From NCBI RefSeq assembly GCF_030464885.1, contig NZ_JALPRJ010000009.1, forward strand, positions 108,743 through 172,742: a DNA stretch of 64,000 bases, read 5' to 3'. Both the position numbers and the translations under genes were made by a program. The notes beneath the pieces are model-generated. The model searched no databases and was not told the origin of the DNA. It was given only the letters and a program-made list of their open reading frames with translations. Every line of letters begins with the position of its first letter. Within the stretch, counting starts at the first letter, position 1. The stretch is from Caballeronia sp. SEWSISQ10-4 2. Its GTDB lineage: Bacteria; Pseudomonadota; Gammaproteobacteria; Burkholderiales; Burkholderiaceae. This document shows positions 26,151 through 36,899 of this stretch, one piece after another.

Positions 26151-27425
26151 ATGAGCAGTACACCCGCAGCAGTACCAATCATCCGTCCGGCCGCGTGGCG
26201 CGCCGTGGTGGCTGCGTCAATAGGTAATGCGCTCGAATGGTTCGACCTCGTGGTCTACGGGTTCTTCGCGGTCGTCATCTCGAAGTTGTTCTTCCCTTCG
26301 GGCAATGATTCAGTGTCTATCCTGCTGACACTCGGCACGTTCGGCGTGTCGTTTTTCATGCGGCCGCTTGGGGCCATCGTGCTCGGCGCATATGCCGACC
26401 GGGCGGGGCGCAAGGCCGCGCTCACGTTGTCCATTCTATTGATGATGATGGGTACGCTGATCATCGCCTTGTTGCCCACTTACTCGTCCATTGGAGTTGC
26501 CGCACCGTTGGTGCTGGTGCTCGCGCGCCTGATGCAGGGTTTTTCGGCCGGCGGTGAGTTCGGCAGCGCGACGGCGTTTCTTGCCGAGCACGTTCCCGGC
26601 CGGCGCGGTTTGTTCGCGAGCTGGCAGGTCGCGAGCCAGGGGCTGACCACGCTCCTGGCGGCAATCTTTGGCGTGGTGCTGACCGGCAATCTCTCACCGG
26701 AACAGATGAGTTCATGGGGCTGGCGAGTGCCGTTCATCTTCGGCTTGCTGATCGGGCCGGTGGCGTACTACATCCGCACGCGCCTTGACGAAACACCGGA
26801 ATTCCTCGCCGCCGTCACTACGACAACGCCCTTGCGCGACACCTTCGCGTCGAACAAAGAGCGTTTGCTGATCGCGATTGGGACGGTGGTGCTGGGCACG
26901 GTAGCGACTTACCTCGTGCTCTTCATGCCGACGTATGCGATCCGGCAACTGGGACTCGCGCCGTCGGTGGCGTTCACCGCGATCCTGCTCACGGGCGCAA
27001 TCCAGATGGTGCTCTCGCCCTTCGTAGGGCATCTCTCCGATACCCACGGCCGCACGCGCATCATGCTGGTCTCGGCGGTGCTGCTGCTTGTGCTGATCTA
27101 TCCGCTGTTCACGTGGCTCGTCGGCCATCCGACATTCGGCACACTGCTGGTCGTTCAAGCCGTACTCGGCGTGTTGATGACAGGATATTTCGCGGCGTTG
27201 CCCGGGTTGTTATCGGAGATGTTTCCGGTGGCCACGCGCACGACCGGTATGTCGCTGGCCTATAACATTGCGGTCACGGTGTTCGGCGGATTCGGGCCGT
27301 TCATCATCACGTGGCTGATTGCATCGACGGGATCGAAAGCCGCGCCTAGCTTCTACCTGATTTTTGCCGCGGTGGTGAGTTTGGTAGCGTTGATGGCGGC
27401 GCGCAAGCGACTGGGATTCCGATGA
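26151..27425 (+). CDS. MFS transporter, metabolite:H+ symporter (MHS) type
   Basis: A 424-residue major-facilitator protein with about twelve hydrophobic segments. The opening A-S-I-G-N-A-L-E-W-F-D-L-V-V-Y-G-F and the loop motif G-A-Y-A-D-R-A-G-R-K are the signatures of the MHS family (ProP, KgtP, ShiA, CitA). The substrate, probably an organic acid or osmolyte with proton, cannot be deduced. A good AGGAG precedes the ATG. It stands alone between two terminated or oppositely oriented units, so context gives no substrate hint. Confidence 0.85.
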   Translation: MSSTPAAVPIIRPAAWRAVVAASIGNALEWFDLVVYGFFAVVISKLFFPSGNDSVSILLTLGTFGVSFFMRPLGAIVLGAYADRAGRKAALTLSILLMMMGTLIIALLPTYSSIGVAAPLVLVLARLMQGFSAGGEFGSATAFLAEHVPGRRGLFASWQVASQGLTTLLAAIFGVVLTGNLSPEQMSSWGWRVPFIFGLLIGPVAYYIRTRLDETPEFLAAVTTTTPLRDTFASNKERLLIAIGTVVLGTVATYLVLFMPTYAIRQLGLAPSVAFTAILLTGAIQMVLSPFVGHLSDTHGRTRIMLVSAVLLLVLIYPLFTWLVGHPTFGTLLVVQAVLGVLMTGYFAALPGLLSEMFPVATRTTGMSLAYNIAVTVFGGFGPFIITWLIASTGSKAAPSFYLIFAAVVSLVALMAARKRLGFR

Positions 27426-27445
27426 TGGTTCGTGCAACCGTCGCC

Positions 27446-27703
27446 TTATGAGTGCCGCTTCTGCTGCGCCTGCATGTAGGCGCGCAGAAGCTTGTTGATC
27501 CGCGTTTGATAACCCTGGCCTTGTTCCTTGAACCACGTCAGCACGTCGGCGTCCAGTCGCATGGTCACGGCCTGTTTCGGTGGTGTATGCAACTCGGCGC
27601 GTTGAAAGAAGTCGTCGCCGAGTTCGGGCATCTCGCTTGTGTCGATGCTGGAATCCGGCATGGCTTCCAGGCGCTTCCAGTCGGTCTTCGTTGTTTTGCT
27701 CAT
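27446..27703 (-). CDS. brnA: BrnA-type antitoxin
   Basis: An 85-residue protein of the BrnA family: an acidic middle (M-P-E-L-G-D-D-F-F-Q-R-A), then the DNA-binding ribbon-helix-helix part K-Q-A-V-T-M-R-L-D-A-D-V-L-T-W-F-K and G-Y-Q-T-R-I-N-K-L-L-R-A-Y. BrnA neutralises the BrnT ribonuclease and represses the operon. An alternative start at 27718 would add five residues; ATG at 27703 is preferred. It follows brnT by 46 bases, toxin gene first, the order known for brnTA. Confidence 0.88.
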   Translation of the reverse strand: MSKTTKTDWKRLEAMPDSSIDTSEMPELGDDFFQRAELHTPPKQAVTMRLDADVLTWFKEQGQGYQTRINKLLRAYMQAQQKRHS

Positions 27704-27749
27704 GGCCTGTGCTCCCACCCCTGATTCCGCGAGGCGCCGGTAAAGCGGT

Positions 27750-28028
27750 TCAATGTACGAGCGCGTGTCCGTAACGCTTTATTTCGGGCCGCGTGGCTTG
27801 GCGTGCAGAAATGATCCGGATGGTGTCGCCGCTGCGCTCGACGTACATGACCACGGCTACGATTAGTTTTGTCCATCCGAGCGCGATCCAGCGATCTTCT
27901 CCGAAGTTCTCCCTGCCGTCTGCCGCAGTCAGCACCGTATGCTTGAAAATTTCGACTGCGTCGGTGAAATCGATGCCGCGCTTGTGGATGTTGCTTCGAT
28001 TCTTTACTTCGTCCCATTCGAATTGCAT
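27750..28028 (-). CDS. brnT: BrnT-type ribonuclease toxin
   Basis: A 92-residue BrnT toxin, a RelE-fold ribonuclease that inhibits translation when free. Visible family features are the start M-Q-F-E-W-D-E-V-K-N-R-S-N-I-H-K-R-G-I-D-F, the central V-M-Y-V-E-R-S-G-D-T-I-R-I-I-S-A-R and the closing R-P-E-I-K-R-Y. The conserved His and Arg/Lys residues of the active site appear intact, so it is probably functional. A palindrome lies in its promoter region. It sits between the secF terminator and an MFS gene with no visible mobile-element remnants. Confidence 0.9.
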   Translation of the reverse strand: MQFEWDEVKNRSNIHKRGIDFTDAVEIFKHTVLTAADGRENFGEDRWIALGWTKLIVAVVMYVERSGDTIRIISARQATRPEIKRYGHALVH

Positions 28029-28050
28029 CGCGCCGCCTGTATTTACGATT

Positions 28051-28065
28051 GTACATACAATGTAC
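28051..28065. promoter_or_regulatory. Palindromic operator candidate upstream of brnT
   Basis: GTACAT-ACA-ATGTAC is a perfect 6-3-6 inverted repeat, 22 bases before the brnT start; a TACAAT hexamer overlaps its minus-strand exit side and could be the -10. Ribbon-helix-helix antitoxins bind such short palindromes, so this is the likely BrnA or BrnTA autoregulatory site. Confidence 0.6.
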
Positions 28066-28150
28066 GAGTTTAGAAATTATTTCGCGGCCTCCACGCCGTG
28101 CGGCCGTGCTGACGTCATCCACGAAATGTTGCAATCGCTGGATCAAAAGC

Positions 28151-28181
28151 AAAAAAGGCCGACTCTCTCGAATCGGCCTTT
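28151..28181 (-). terminator. Intrinsic terminator after secF
   Basis: AAAGGCCGA (28154-28162) pairs with TCGGCCTTT (28173-28181); on the minus strand the hairpin is followed by six T. It lies about 40 bases after the secF stop and ends the yajC-secD-secF unit. Confidence 0.85.
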
Positions 28182-28222
28182 CACACTTTCAAACCCTGAA
28201 TCTCACATCTGCAAGCTTGCGA

Positions 28223-29173
28223 TCAAACCTCGGCGCCTGCGTTCGGATCGGCGGGATCGAACTTTGCCTTCTTGTCCTTCACCAGATCTTCGCGCTTCAC
28301 GCCCAGCCACATGGCCAGCGCGGCAGCCACGAACACCGACGAGTAGATACCGAACAAGATCCCGACCGTCAGCGCCAGCGCGAAGTAATGCAGCGTCGCA
28401 CCGCCGAACAGGAACATGGACAGCACCATCATTTCCGTACAACCGTGGGTGATGATGGTTCGCGACATCGTGCTGGTGATCGCGTGGTTGATTACTTCGA
28501 TCACCGTCATCTTGCGTTGCTTGCGGAAGGTTTCGCGAATCCGGTCGAAGATAACGACCGACTCGTTCACCGAATAGCCCAGCACCGCAAGAATGGCCGC
28601 CAGCACGGAGAGCGAAAACTCCCACTGGAAGAACGCGAAGAAACCGAGAATGATCACCACGTCGTGCAAGTTGGCGATCACGCCCGCCACCGCATATTTC
28701 CACTCGAAGCGGAACGACAGGTAGATCACAATGCCGATCACCACGCACGCCAGGGCAAGCAAGCCGTTGGTCACGAGTTCCTTACCGACCTGCGGACCGA
28801 CGAACTCGACACGCTGCAACTGCGCTTGCGCGTCCTGGCTCTTCAGCGCGGCCATCACCTGATCGCTCTGTTGCGCCGACGTCAAACCCTGCTTCAACGG
28901 CAAGCGGATCAGCACGTCGCGTGACGTACCGAAGTTCTGCACCTGAGCGTCGGGATAACCGAGCTTGCTCATCGTGCTGCGCACCGGTTCAAGCGGCACC
29001 GCTTGCGGATATTGCACTTCCACCACGGTGCCGCCAGTGAATTCCACCGACAGATGCAGCCCACGATGCACGAGGAAAAACACAGCCGCGAGGAACGTGA
29101 TGAGCGAGATTGCGTTGAAAATCAACGCGCGCTGCATCAACGGCAAGTCGCGGTGAATACGAAAGAATTCCAT
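28223..29173 (-). CDS. secF: Protein translocase subunit SecF
   Basis: SecF with SecD uses the proton motive force to pull preproteins through SecYEG. The 316-residue protein has the RND-type arrangement: an N-terminal helix, a periplasmic domain starting G-L-H-L-S-V-E-F-T-G-G-T, and five further membrane helices including the proton-pathway segment V-L-G-Y-S-V-N-E-S-V-V-I-F-D-R-I-R-E. Length is normal. It lies 17 bases downstream of secD. Confidence 0.96.
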   Translation of the reverse strand: MEFFRIHRDLPLMQRALIFNAISLITFLAAVFFLVHRGLHLSVEFTGGTVVEVQYPQAVPLEPVRSTMSKLGYPDAQVQNFGTSRDVLIRLPLKQGLTSAQQSDQVMAALKSQDAQAQLQRVEFVGPQVGKELVTNGLLALACVVIGIVIYLSFRFEWKYAVAGVIANLHDVVIILGFFAFFQWEFSLSVLAAILAVLGYSVNESVVIFDRIRETFRKQRKMTVIEVINHAITSTMSRTIITHGCTEMMVLSMFLFGGATLHYFALALTVGILFGIYSSVFVAAALAMWLGVKREDLVKDKKAKFDPADPNAGAEV

Positions 29174-29190
29174 GATTTATTCTCCGGGAC

Positions 29191-31260
29191 TCAGTTGGAC
29201 GAGCCGGGTTTTTTCGGTTCGATGCCAGGACCCGAGCGACGACGCGCAACCGGCTTGCCGGTGCGAACCGCCGGCGCGGCCTGCTTTTGCGAACGCGCGG
29301 GAACCGGTGCTTTGGCGCGTGCGGCGGGCTGGACGATTTCATCGACGGGGGAGTCGTCGCCGCGCTGATTGGCGAGGTACGCGGCGGTGGCCGCAGCCGT
29401 GTCGCTGCCTGCAGGACGCCAGACTTGACCGATTGCGAGCGACTGCAACTTCTTCTTGCCGCCGTACCAGAGGTTCACGAGGCCGCGCGAGAAAAACACG
29501 GCCGAGAACATCGACGTCAGGATGCCGATACAGTGCACGACCGCGAAGCCGCGAACCGGACCGGAGCCGAATGCGAGCAGCGCCAGACCTGCGATCAGCG
29601 TGGTCACGTTCGAGTCGACAATCGTGGCCCACGCATGCGCGAAACCGTTCTGGATAGCAAGCTGCGGCGGCGCGCCGTGACGCAGTTCCTCGCGAATGCG
29701 TTCGTTGATCAGCACGTTGGCGTCGATGGCCATACCGAGCGCCAGTGCAATAGCTGCAATACCCGGCAGCGTCAGCGTGGCCTGCAGCATCGACAGGATG
29801 GCGATCAGCAGCAACAGGTTCACCGACAGCGACAACATGGAGATCAGGCCGAACAGCATGTAGTACGCGATCATGAAGACGGCGATTGCCGCGAAACCGT
29901 ACTGGACGGAATCGAAGCCCTTCTTGATGTTGTCGGCGCCAAGGCTCGGGCCGATCGTGCGTTCTTCGATGATGTCCATGGGAGCCGCGAGCGAACCTGC
30001 GCGCAGCAGCAGCGCCAGGTCGGCGGCGGCTTGCGGCGAAGGCTGGCCGGTGATCTGGAAGCGATCGCCGAGTTCGGACTGGATGGTCGCGACCGTCAGC
30101 ACTTCGCCCTTGCCCTTTTCGAACAGGATCATGGCCATCGGCTTGCCGATGTTGTCGCGCGACACGCTGCTCACCGCGCGGCCGCCGGCTGCGTCCAGGC
30201 GAATATTCACCGACGGACGCTGGTGTTCGTCGAATCCCGCCGATGCGTCGATGATCCGGTCACCCGTGAAAATCACCTGCTTTCTCACGAGCGTCGGACC
30301 GGTATTGCCCTGCGTGAAGAGTTCGTCGCCGGGAGGAACCGGGTCGTTCGCACCGGGATGGGTGTTGGTCGGATCGGCGAGACGGGCTTCAAGCGTCGCC
30401 GTCCGGCCGATGATGTCCTTCGCCTTTGCGGTGTCCTGCACGCCCGGCAATTCGACCACGATCCGGTCGGAGCCTTGCTGCTGGATCACCGGTTCAGCCA
30501 CGCCGAGTTCGTTCACGCGGTTATGCAGCGTAACGATGTTCTGCTTGAGCGCGCTGTCTTCTGCCAGCTTCTGGGCCGCCGGCGTGAACGTGCCGACCAC
30601 TTGGTAACCGTCACCGCCCTGACGCGTCGCCCATTGCAGTTCGCTCAAACCGGTCGACAGCGTCGTGCGCGCGGCATCGGCTGCGGCCTGGTCGGCGAAA
30701 TTGACCACGACCGACTGATTCACGCGATTCACACCGCCATCGCGGATGTTTTTATCGCGTAAAAGCGCACGGGCGTCGGCGGCGTTCGAATCGAGCTTCT
30801 TGTTCAGCGCACCCGCCATGTCCACTTGCAACAGGAAGTGGACGCCGCCGCGCAAGTCGAGGCCGAGGTACATTGGCAAGGCATGCAACGCGGTCAGCCA
30901 GCGCGGCGAGGCCGCTTGCAGATTCAGCGCGACGATGTATTGCGGATCGCTCGGGTCGCTGTTGAGCGTCTTCTGCAACAGGTCCTTCACGCGCAATTGC
31001 GTGTCCGTATCTTTCAGGCGCACGCGAATGTTGGCGTTGAGCGACGAATTGTCGAACGTCACTTCATCTGGCGTCACCTTGTCGGCGGCCAGCGCGTTTT
31101 CGACGTTGGCAAGCGTTGATGAGTCCAGCTTGACCGTTGCCTTGCCGCTCGATACCTGCACCGCCGGCGCTTCGCCGAAAAAATTGGGCAGTGTATAGAC
31201 GAGGCCGATGACGAGCGCCACCAGCATCACGGCATATTTCCAAAGTGGGTAGCGATTCAT
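29191..31260 (-). CDS. secD: Protein translocase subunit SecD
   Basis: A 689-residue SecD with N-terminal helix, large periplasmic P1 domain (L-G-L-D-L-R-G-G-V-H-F-L-L-Q-V) and a C-terminal RND-like membrane domain with A-M-A-I-D-A-N-V-L-I-N-E-R-I-R-E-E. E. coli SecD has 615 residues; the excess here is mainly a C-terminal tail of some 70 residues rich in Ala, Pro, Lys and Arg, which would lie in the cytoplasm. The ATG is at 31260. It sits between yajC and secF. Confidence 0.95.
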   Translation of the reverse strand: MNRYPLWKYAVMLVALVIGLVYTLPNFFGEAPAVQVSSGKATVKLDSSTLANVENALAADKVTPDEVTFDNSSLNANIRVRLKDTDTQLRVKDLLQKTLNSDPSDPQYIVALNLQAASPRWLTALHALPMYLGLDLRGGVHFLLQVDMAGALNKKLDSNAADARALLRDKNIRDGGVNRVNQSVVVNFADQAAADAARTTLSTGLSELQWATRQGGDGYQVVGTFTPAAQKLAEDSALKQNIVTLHNRVNELGVAEPVIQQQGSDRIVVELPGVQDTAKAKDIIGRTATLEARLADPTNTHPGANDPVPPGDELFTQGNTGPTLVRKQVIFTGDRIIDASAGFDEHQRPSVNIRLDAAGGRAVSSVSRDNIGKPMAMILFEKGKGEVLTVATIQSELGDRFQITGQPSPQAAADLALLLRAGSLAAPMDIIEERTIGPSLGADNIKKGFDSVQYGFAAIAVFMIAYYMLFGLISMLSLSVNLLLLIAILSMLQATLTLPGIAAIALALGMAIDANVLINERIREELRHGAPPQLAIQNGFAHAWATIVDSNVTTLIAGLALLAFGSGPVRGFAVVHCIGILTSMFSAVFFSRGLVNLWYGGKKKLQSLAIGQVWRPAGSDTAAATAAYLANQRGDDSPVDEIVQPAARAKAPVPARSQKQAAPAVRTGKPVARRRSGPGIEPKKPGSSN

Positions 31261-31365
31261 GGGGATGGCCGAACAGGAGAGTTGGCGAGGAAGGGTAAGC
31301 GATGCGTCCGGCGATGAGCGGGCAACTGGCCGCGGAGGCCGCGCCGGACGCGAGAAAAGTTGGCC

Positions 31366-31689
31366 TTAGAGCGACTTGATCGTGCCTTTCGGGAGGATAG
31401 TCGTGACAGCAGCCTTCTGGATGGTGATTTCCGTGCCTTCCGAAATTTCGACGCCAACGTACGCGTCCGTCACCTTCGTCACCTTACCGACGATACCGCC
31501 GTTCGTTACCACTTCATCGCCCTTCGCCATGGCAGACAGCATGTTGCGATGTTCCTTCTGACGCTTCATTTGCGGGCGAATCATGATGAAGTACAGCACC
31601 GCAAACATCAAAATGAGCGGCAAAAAACTCATGATGCTCGACTGGGCGCCATCAGCACCGCCGCCGAAGGCTTTTGAAATAAACTCCAC
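31366..31689 (-). CDS. yajC: Preprotein translocase accessory subunit YajC
   Basis: A 107-residue protein with one transmembrane segment (L-P-L-I-L-M-F-A-V-L-Y-F-I-M-I-R-P) directly followed by the conserved Q-M-K-R-Q-K-E-H-R basic stretch and a small cytoplasmic domain with G-D-E-V-V-T-N-G-G-I-V-G-K-V. YajC associates with the SecDF complex. Translation starts at a GTG (31689) with GGAGAG eight bases upstream. It is the first gene of yajC-secD-secF; tgt lies 171 bases upstream. Confidence 0.95.
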   Translation of the reverse strand: MEFISKAFGGGADGAQSSIMSFLPLILMFAVLYFIMIRPQMKRQKEHRNMLSAMAKGDEVVTNGGIVGKVTKVTDAYVGVEISEGTEITIQKAAVTTILPKGTIKSL

Positions 31690-31860
31690 GTTGGTCTCTC
31701 CGTTATAACGATCAGAAAATTAGCCCGCTATTCTACCACCGGGCCACGCCGCGCAAGCGCGGAATGCGCTTTGTGATCAAGCTGTTAAAGCGCGACGTAA
31801 AGCAATTGTAATGTTTATCGCGCCGATTGCAGATTCAATGGCCGAACGTTAGCCATCCGG

Positions 31861-33048
<1,188 letters not shown>

Positions 33049-33264
33049 TCAAAAGCTCCTGTGCCACCGGAAAACAGTCCGGCGCAAATGGGGAAATGTT
33101 GTTGGGGCACTGCATTATTCAGTGCCCTGATCGGTCGCGGGCGTGGGGCAGGGGGATCTTGCCGGGTGAACGATTCGCCTCGGCAGGCCGAACGCGGCGC
33201 TTTGCGCTCAACCGCGCCGGATCGCGTGCCAATCGTTTCTTCCAGCGTCGTCATTTTCACTGTC

Positions 33265-34317
33265 TCAAGCCGCCGCTTGCCGCGTAAGCAGCATCGCGTC
33301 GCCGTAACTGAAAAATCGATACCGCTCTTCAATCGCGTGCGCGTACGCCGCACGGATCGCGTCCATGCCGGCGAACGCCGAGACCAGCATCATCAGCGTC
33401 GACTTAGGCAAATGGAAATTCGTCACGAGTCGGTCGACGACGCGAAATTCGTAGCCCGGCGTGATGAAAATGTCCGTTTCGGCGCTGGTTTCGGATAGCG
33501 GCCGGCCGGCTTCAGCCGCATCGCGGGCAGCCGCTTCGAGTGCTCGCAGCGACGTTGTCCCGACGGCGATGACACGATTGCCCCGCGCTTTTGTCGCCGT
33601 GATCTTGTCGGCGAGGGCCTGCGGCAGCCGATACCATTCGCTATGCATCCGATGCTCCGCGAGATTCTCCACGCGCACCGGCTGGAACGTGCCCGCGCCA
33701 ACATGCAGCGTCAGCGTCGCGCGCTCCACGCCGCGGGCGTCGAGAGCGGCGAAGAGCGCCGGGTCGAAGTGCAGGCCTGCCGTGGGCGCCGCGACCGCGC
33801 CGGGGTTGGCTGCATAGACCGTCTGGTAGCGGGTTTCATCGAAGGCGTCAGGATCGTGTTCGATATACGGCGGCAGCGGCAAGCGGCCATATTGCTCGAT
33901 CAGCGTCAGGCAATCCGCCGGGAAATGCAGCGTGTAGAACGGCTCGACTCGCTCGCCGACGGTGACTTCGAAGGCATCGGCGAGAACGAGCTTCGTGCCC
34001 GGCAACGGGCTTTTGCTCGCCCGGATCTGCGCGAGCGCGGTCGTCGCGCCGGTCAAACGCTCGATCAACACCTCGATGCGGCCACCGCTGGCCTTCTGGC
34101 CGAGGAACCGCGCCTTCAGGACTTTGGTATCGTTGAATACGAGCAGGTCGCCGGGTTCGAGCAGGCTGGGCAACTCGGTGAAATGGCGATCGGTAAAAGA
34201 GGCCGTCGCGGCGCGATTATTCACGTCGAGCAAACGGCTCGCGCTGCGCTCGGTGAGCGCCGTTTGCGCGATCAGCTCGGGCGGCAGATTAAAATCGAAG
34301 TCGGAAAGCGTGAACAT
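33265..34317 (-). CDS. queA: S-adenosylmethionine:tRNA ribosyltransferase-isomerase
   Basis: QueA transfers the ribosyl part of SAM to preQ1-tRNA, making epoxyqueuosine. The 350-residue protein starts [18 protein letters not shown], the family N terminus, and contains the signature A-P-T-A-G-L-H-F and [11 protein letters not shown]. The frame stays open for another kilobase upstream, but that part is antisense to recG and is a shadow. Divergent from recG across a 216-base gap. Confidence 0.96.
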   Translation of the reverse strand: MFTLSDFDFNLPPELIAQTALTERSASRLLDVNNRAATASFTDRHFTELPSLLEPGDLLVFNDTKVLKARFLGQKASGGRIEVLIERLTGATTALAQIRASKSPLPGTKLVLADAFEVTVGERVEPFYTLHFPADCLTLIEQYGRLPLPPYIEHDPDAFDETRYQTVYAANPGAVAAPTAGLHFDPALFAALDARGVERATLTLHVGAGTFQPVRVENLAEHRMHSEWYRLPQALADKITATKARGNRVIAVGTTSLRALEAAARDAAEAGRPLSETSAETDIFITPGYEFRVVDRLVTNFHLPKSTLMMLVSAFAGMDAIRAAYAHAIEERYRFFSYGDAMLLTRQAAA

Positions 34318-34533
34318 GGGGAAAGCAGGTCGATGCGCAATGATGCGCGCGTGATTTTGGCAAAAGCGCTTGGCCAGGCAGCGCGGGTGTGCGCTTCGTT
34401 CTTGAGCGTATGCAGTGTCGTCGCTCGCCGCGTTTCCGGGCGCTGTAACGAGCCCGCACATGGCGTGCGGCGTGCTGCTGTTATGGGCGCCGCCGAGTCG
34501 AACGAAGCCGATATTGTACTTTGAAGAGATTAG

Positions 34534-36774
34534 ATGCCCTTGTCCGACCGCCGCTTGCTCGTTGCTCCCGACGCCGAAAATGCTCCCGAAGCAGCCGGAG
34601 AACCGGACGCGCCTATGCAAAAGCGCAAGCGTGCACGGGCGGGTGGCGCGAAAAAGCTCGCGGATCTGGAGATCGCCGCGGACAAGGTCCAGCCGTTGAA
34701 ACCCGCCGCCGCGCCGCCCAAACCCGTCGATAAACTCGCCAAGCTCGGCCTCAAATCCGATATCGATCTCGTTCTGCATCTGCCAATGCGTTACGAGGAC
34801 GAAACCAGCATTACGCCCATCGGCCATCTGATTCCTGGCGACAACACGCAGACCGAAGGCGTCGTTTTCGACAACGAGATTGCGTACCGGCCGCGCCGCC
34901 AGCTGCTCGTCAAGATCCACGACGACGCCGGCGATGAACTCACGCTGCGTTTTCTGAATTTCTACGGCTCGCAGGTCAAGCAGATGGCGATCGGCGTGCG
35001 TCTGCGGGTTCGCGGCGATGTGCGCGGTGGCTTTTTCGGCATGGAGATGGTGCATCCGGCGGTGCGTCCCGTCGATGAAGACACGCCGCTGCCGCAAGCG
35101 CTGACGCCCGTGTATCCGAGCACGGCGGGGGTGTCGCAGGCGTATTTGCGCAAGGCCATCGACAGCGCGTTGTCGCGGGTTCATCTGCCGGAGTTGCTGC
35201 CGGAGAAAATCGCCCGCGCGCATCTTCAGCCGCTGAACGTGCCCGCCTTGCTCGACGCTGTAAAAACGCTGCATCACCCGCACGCCGATTCCGATGAACA
35301 CGCGTTGATCGACGGTACGCATCCGGCGTGGACGCGCATCAAGTTCGAGGAATTGCTGGCGCAGCAGTTGTCGCTCAAACGCGCACATGAAGAGCGCCGC
35401 AGCCGTGCCGCCCCGGTGATGCCGCGTTTGTCGAACGTGCCCGAATCGCTGGTCGCGCGCTTCCTGCAGACGTTGCCATTCAAGCTGACCGGCGCGCAGG
35501 AACGCGTGTGCGCCGAGATCTCAGGCGAACTCATGTTGCCGCATCCGATGCAGCGCCTGTTGCAGGGCGACGTGGGCAGCGGCAAGACCATCGTGGCCGC
35601 GCTCGCTGCCGCGCAAGCCATCGATGCCGGTTTTCAGGCTGCGTTGATGGCGCCAACCGAAATTCTCGCCGAACAGCACGCACGCAAGCTGCGCGGCTGG
35701 CTCGAGCCGCTCGGCGTGACGGTCGCGTGGCTCGCCGGCAGCCTGAAAGCGAAGGAAAAACGCGCGGCGCTTGAAGCGGCGGCATCGGGCGCGGCGCAAC
35801 TTGTGATCGGCACGCACGCGATCATTCAGGACGCGGTGGAGTTCGCTCGCCTCGGGTTTGTGATCGTCGATGAACAGCATCGTTTTGGCGTCGCTCAGCG
35901 GCTCGCGCTGCGCGCCAAGGCGCACAAGGCGGCCGACGGCGTGCACAACTTCCAGCCGCATCAACTGATGATGTCGGCCACGCCGATTCCGCGCACGCTC
36001 GCCATGACGTATTACGCGGATCTGGACGTTTCGACCATCGACGAATTGCCGCCTGGGCGAACGCCGATCCTGACAAAACTCGTCGCCGATAACCGCCGGG
36101 AAGAGGTCATCGCCCGCGTTCGGGAAGCGGCGCTGACCGGGCGGCAAGTGTATTGGGTGTGCCCGCTGATCGAGGAAAGCGAGACGCTGCAGTTGCAGAC
36201 GGCCGTGGAAACCTACGAAACGCTCGTCGCGGCGCTTCCGGAGTTGCGCATTGGACTTGTGCATGGGCGTTTGCCGCCAGCAGAAAAAGCCGCCGTCATG
36301 GAGGCCTTCACGCGCGCCGAAGTGCAGCTATTGGTGGCAACGACCGTCATCGAGGTGGGCGTGGATGTGCCGAATGCCTCGCTGATGGTGATCGAGCACG
36401 CCGAGCGTTTTGGTCTCGCGCAGCTTCACCAGTTGCGCGGCCGCGTGGGGCGGGGCAGCGCGGCTTCCGTGTGCGTGCTGATGTACGCCGGGCCGCTGTC
36501 CCAAACCGCGCGCGCGCGTTTGCAGACCATGCGCGAAACCACCGATGGCTTCGAAATCGCCCGCCGTGACCTCGAGATACGTGGCCCCGGCGAATTCCTC
36601 GGTGCGCGTCAATCCGGTGCGGCGATGCTGCGCTTCGCGAGCCTGGAAAACGACGGCTGGCTGATCGAACCGGCGCGGGCTGCAGCCGATCAGATGCTCG
36701 CGCAGTTCCCCGAGGCGGTCACCAATCACCTCGCGCGCTGGCTCGGAGCGCGCGAGCAATATCTGAAAGCTTGA
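34534..36774 (+). CDS. recG: ATP-dependent DNA helicase RecG
   Basis: RecG remodels stalled forks and branched DNA. The 746-residue protein has an N-terminal Pro/Ala/Lys-rich extension (about the first 60 residues), the wedge OB-fold domain (roughly 60-220), Walker A G-D-V-G-S-G-K-T near 346-353, the D-E-Q-H box near 445, and the C-terminal motifs [13 protein letters not shown] and Q-L-R-G-R-V-G-R-G. It is longer than the 693-residue E. coli protein because of the N-terminal extension. Divergent from queA; oxyR follows 125 bases downstream. Confidence 0.95.
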   Translation: MPLSDRRLLVAPDAENAPEAAGEPDAPMQKRKRARAGGAKKLADLEIAADKVQPLKPAAAPPKPVDKLAKLGLKSDIDLVLHLPMRYEDETSITPIGHLIPGDNTQTEGVVFDNEIAYRPRRQLLVKIHDDAGDELTLRFLNFYGSQVKQMAIGVRLRVRGDVRGGFFGMEMVHPAVRPVDEDTPLPQALTPVYPSTAGVSQAYLRKAIDSALSRVHLPELLPEKIARAHLQPLNVPALLDAVKTLHHPHADSDEHALIDGTHPAWTRIKFEELLAQQLSLKRAHEERRSRAAPVMPRLSNVPESLVARFLQTLPFKLTGAQERVCAEISGELMLPHPMQRLLQGDVGSGKTIVAALAAAQAIDAGFQAALMAPTEILAEQHARKLRGWLEPLGVTVAWLAGSLKAKEKRAALEAAASGAAQLVIGTHAIIQDAVEFARLGFVIVDEQHRFGVAQRLALRAKAHKAADGVHNFQPHQLMMSATPIPRTLAMTYYADLDVSTIDELPPGRTPILTKLVADNRREEVIARVREAALTGRQVYWVCPLIEESETLQLQTAVETYETLVAALPELRIGLVHGRLPPAEKAAVMEAFTRAEVQLLVATTVIEVGVDVPNASLMVIEHAERFGLAQLHQLRGRVGRGSAASVCVLMYAGPLSQTARARLQTMRETTDGFEIARRDLEIRGPGEFLGARQSGAAMLRFASLENDGWLIEPARAAADQMLAQFPEAVTNHLARWLGAREQYLKA

Positions 36775-36899
36775 ACTTGGAGCCGTTTTGCCGGTCTGTG
36801 AGCCACGGCGTTCAGGCGCGGCGTGCCCCGGGTTGGCTAATTGCCTTGGCGGGTGTATAAGTCAAATCCTATCGATTCAATGACTCTGATTGGCCCCTA

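Noticed and set aside
34318..35388. N-terminal extension of queA by 357 codons
   Set aside because: The added part is antisense to recG, and QueA has its canonical start at 34317.
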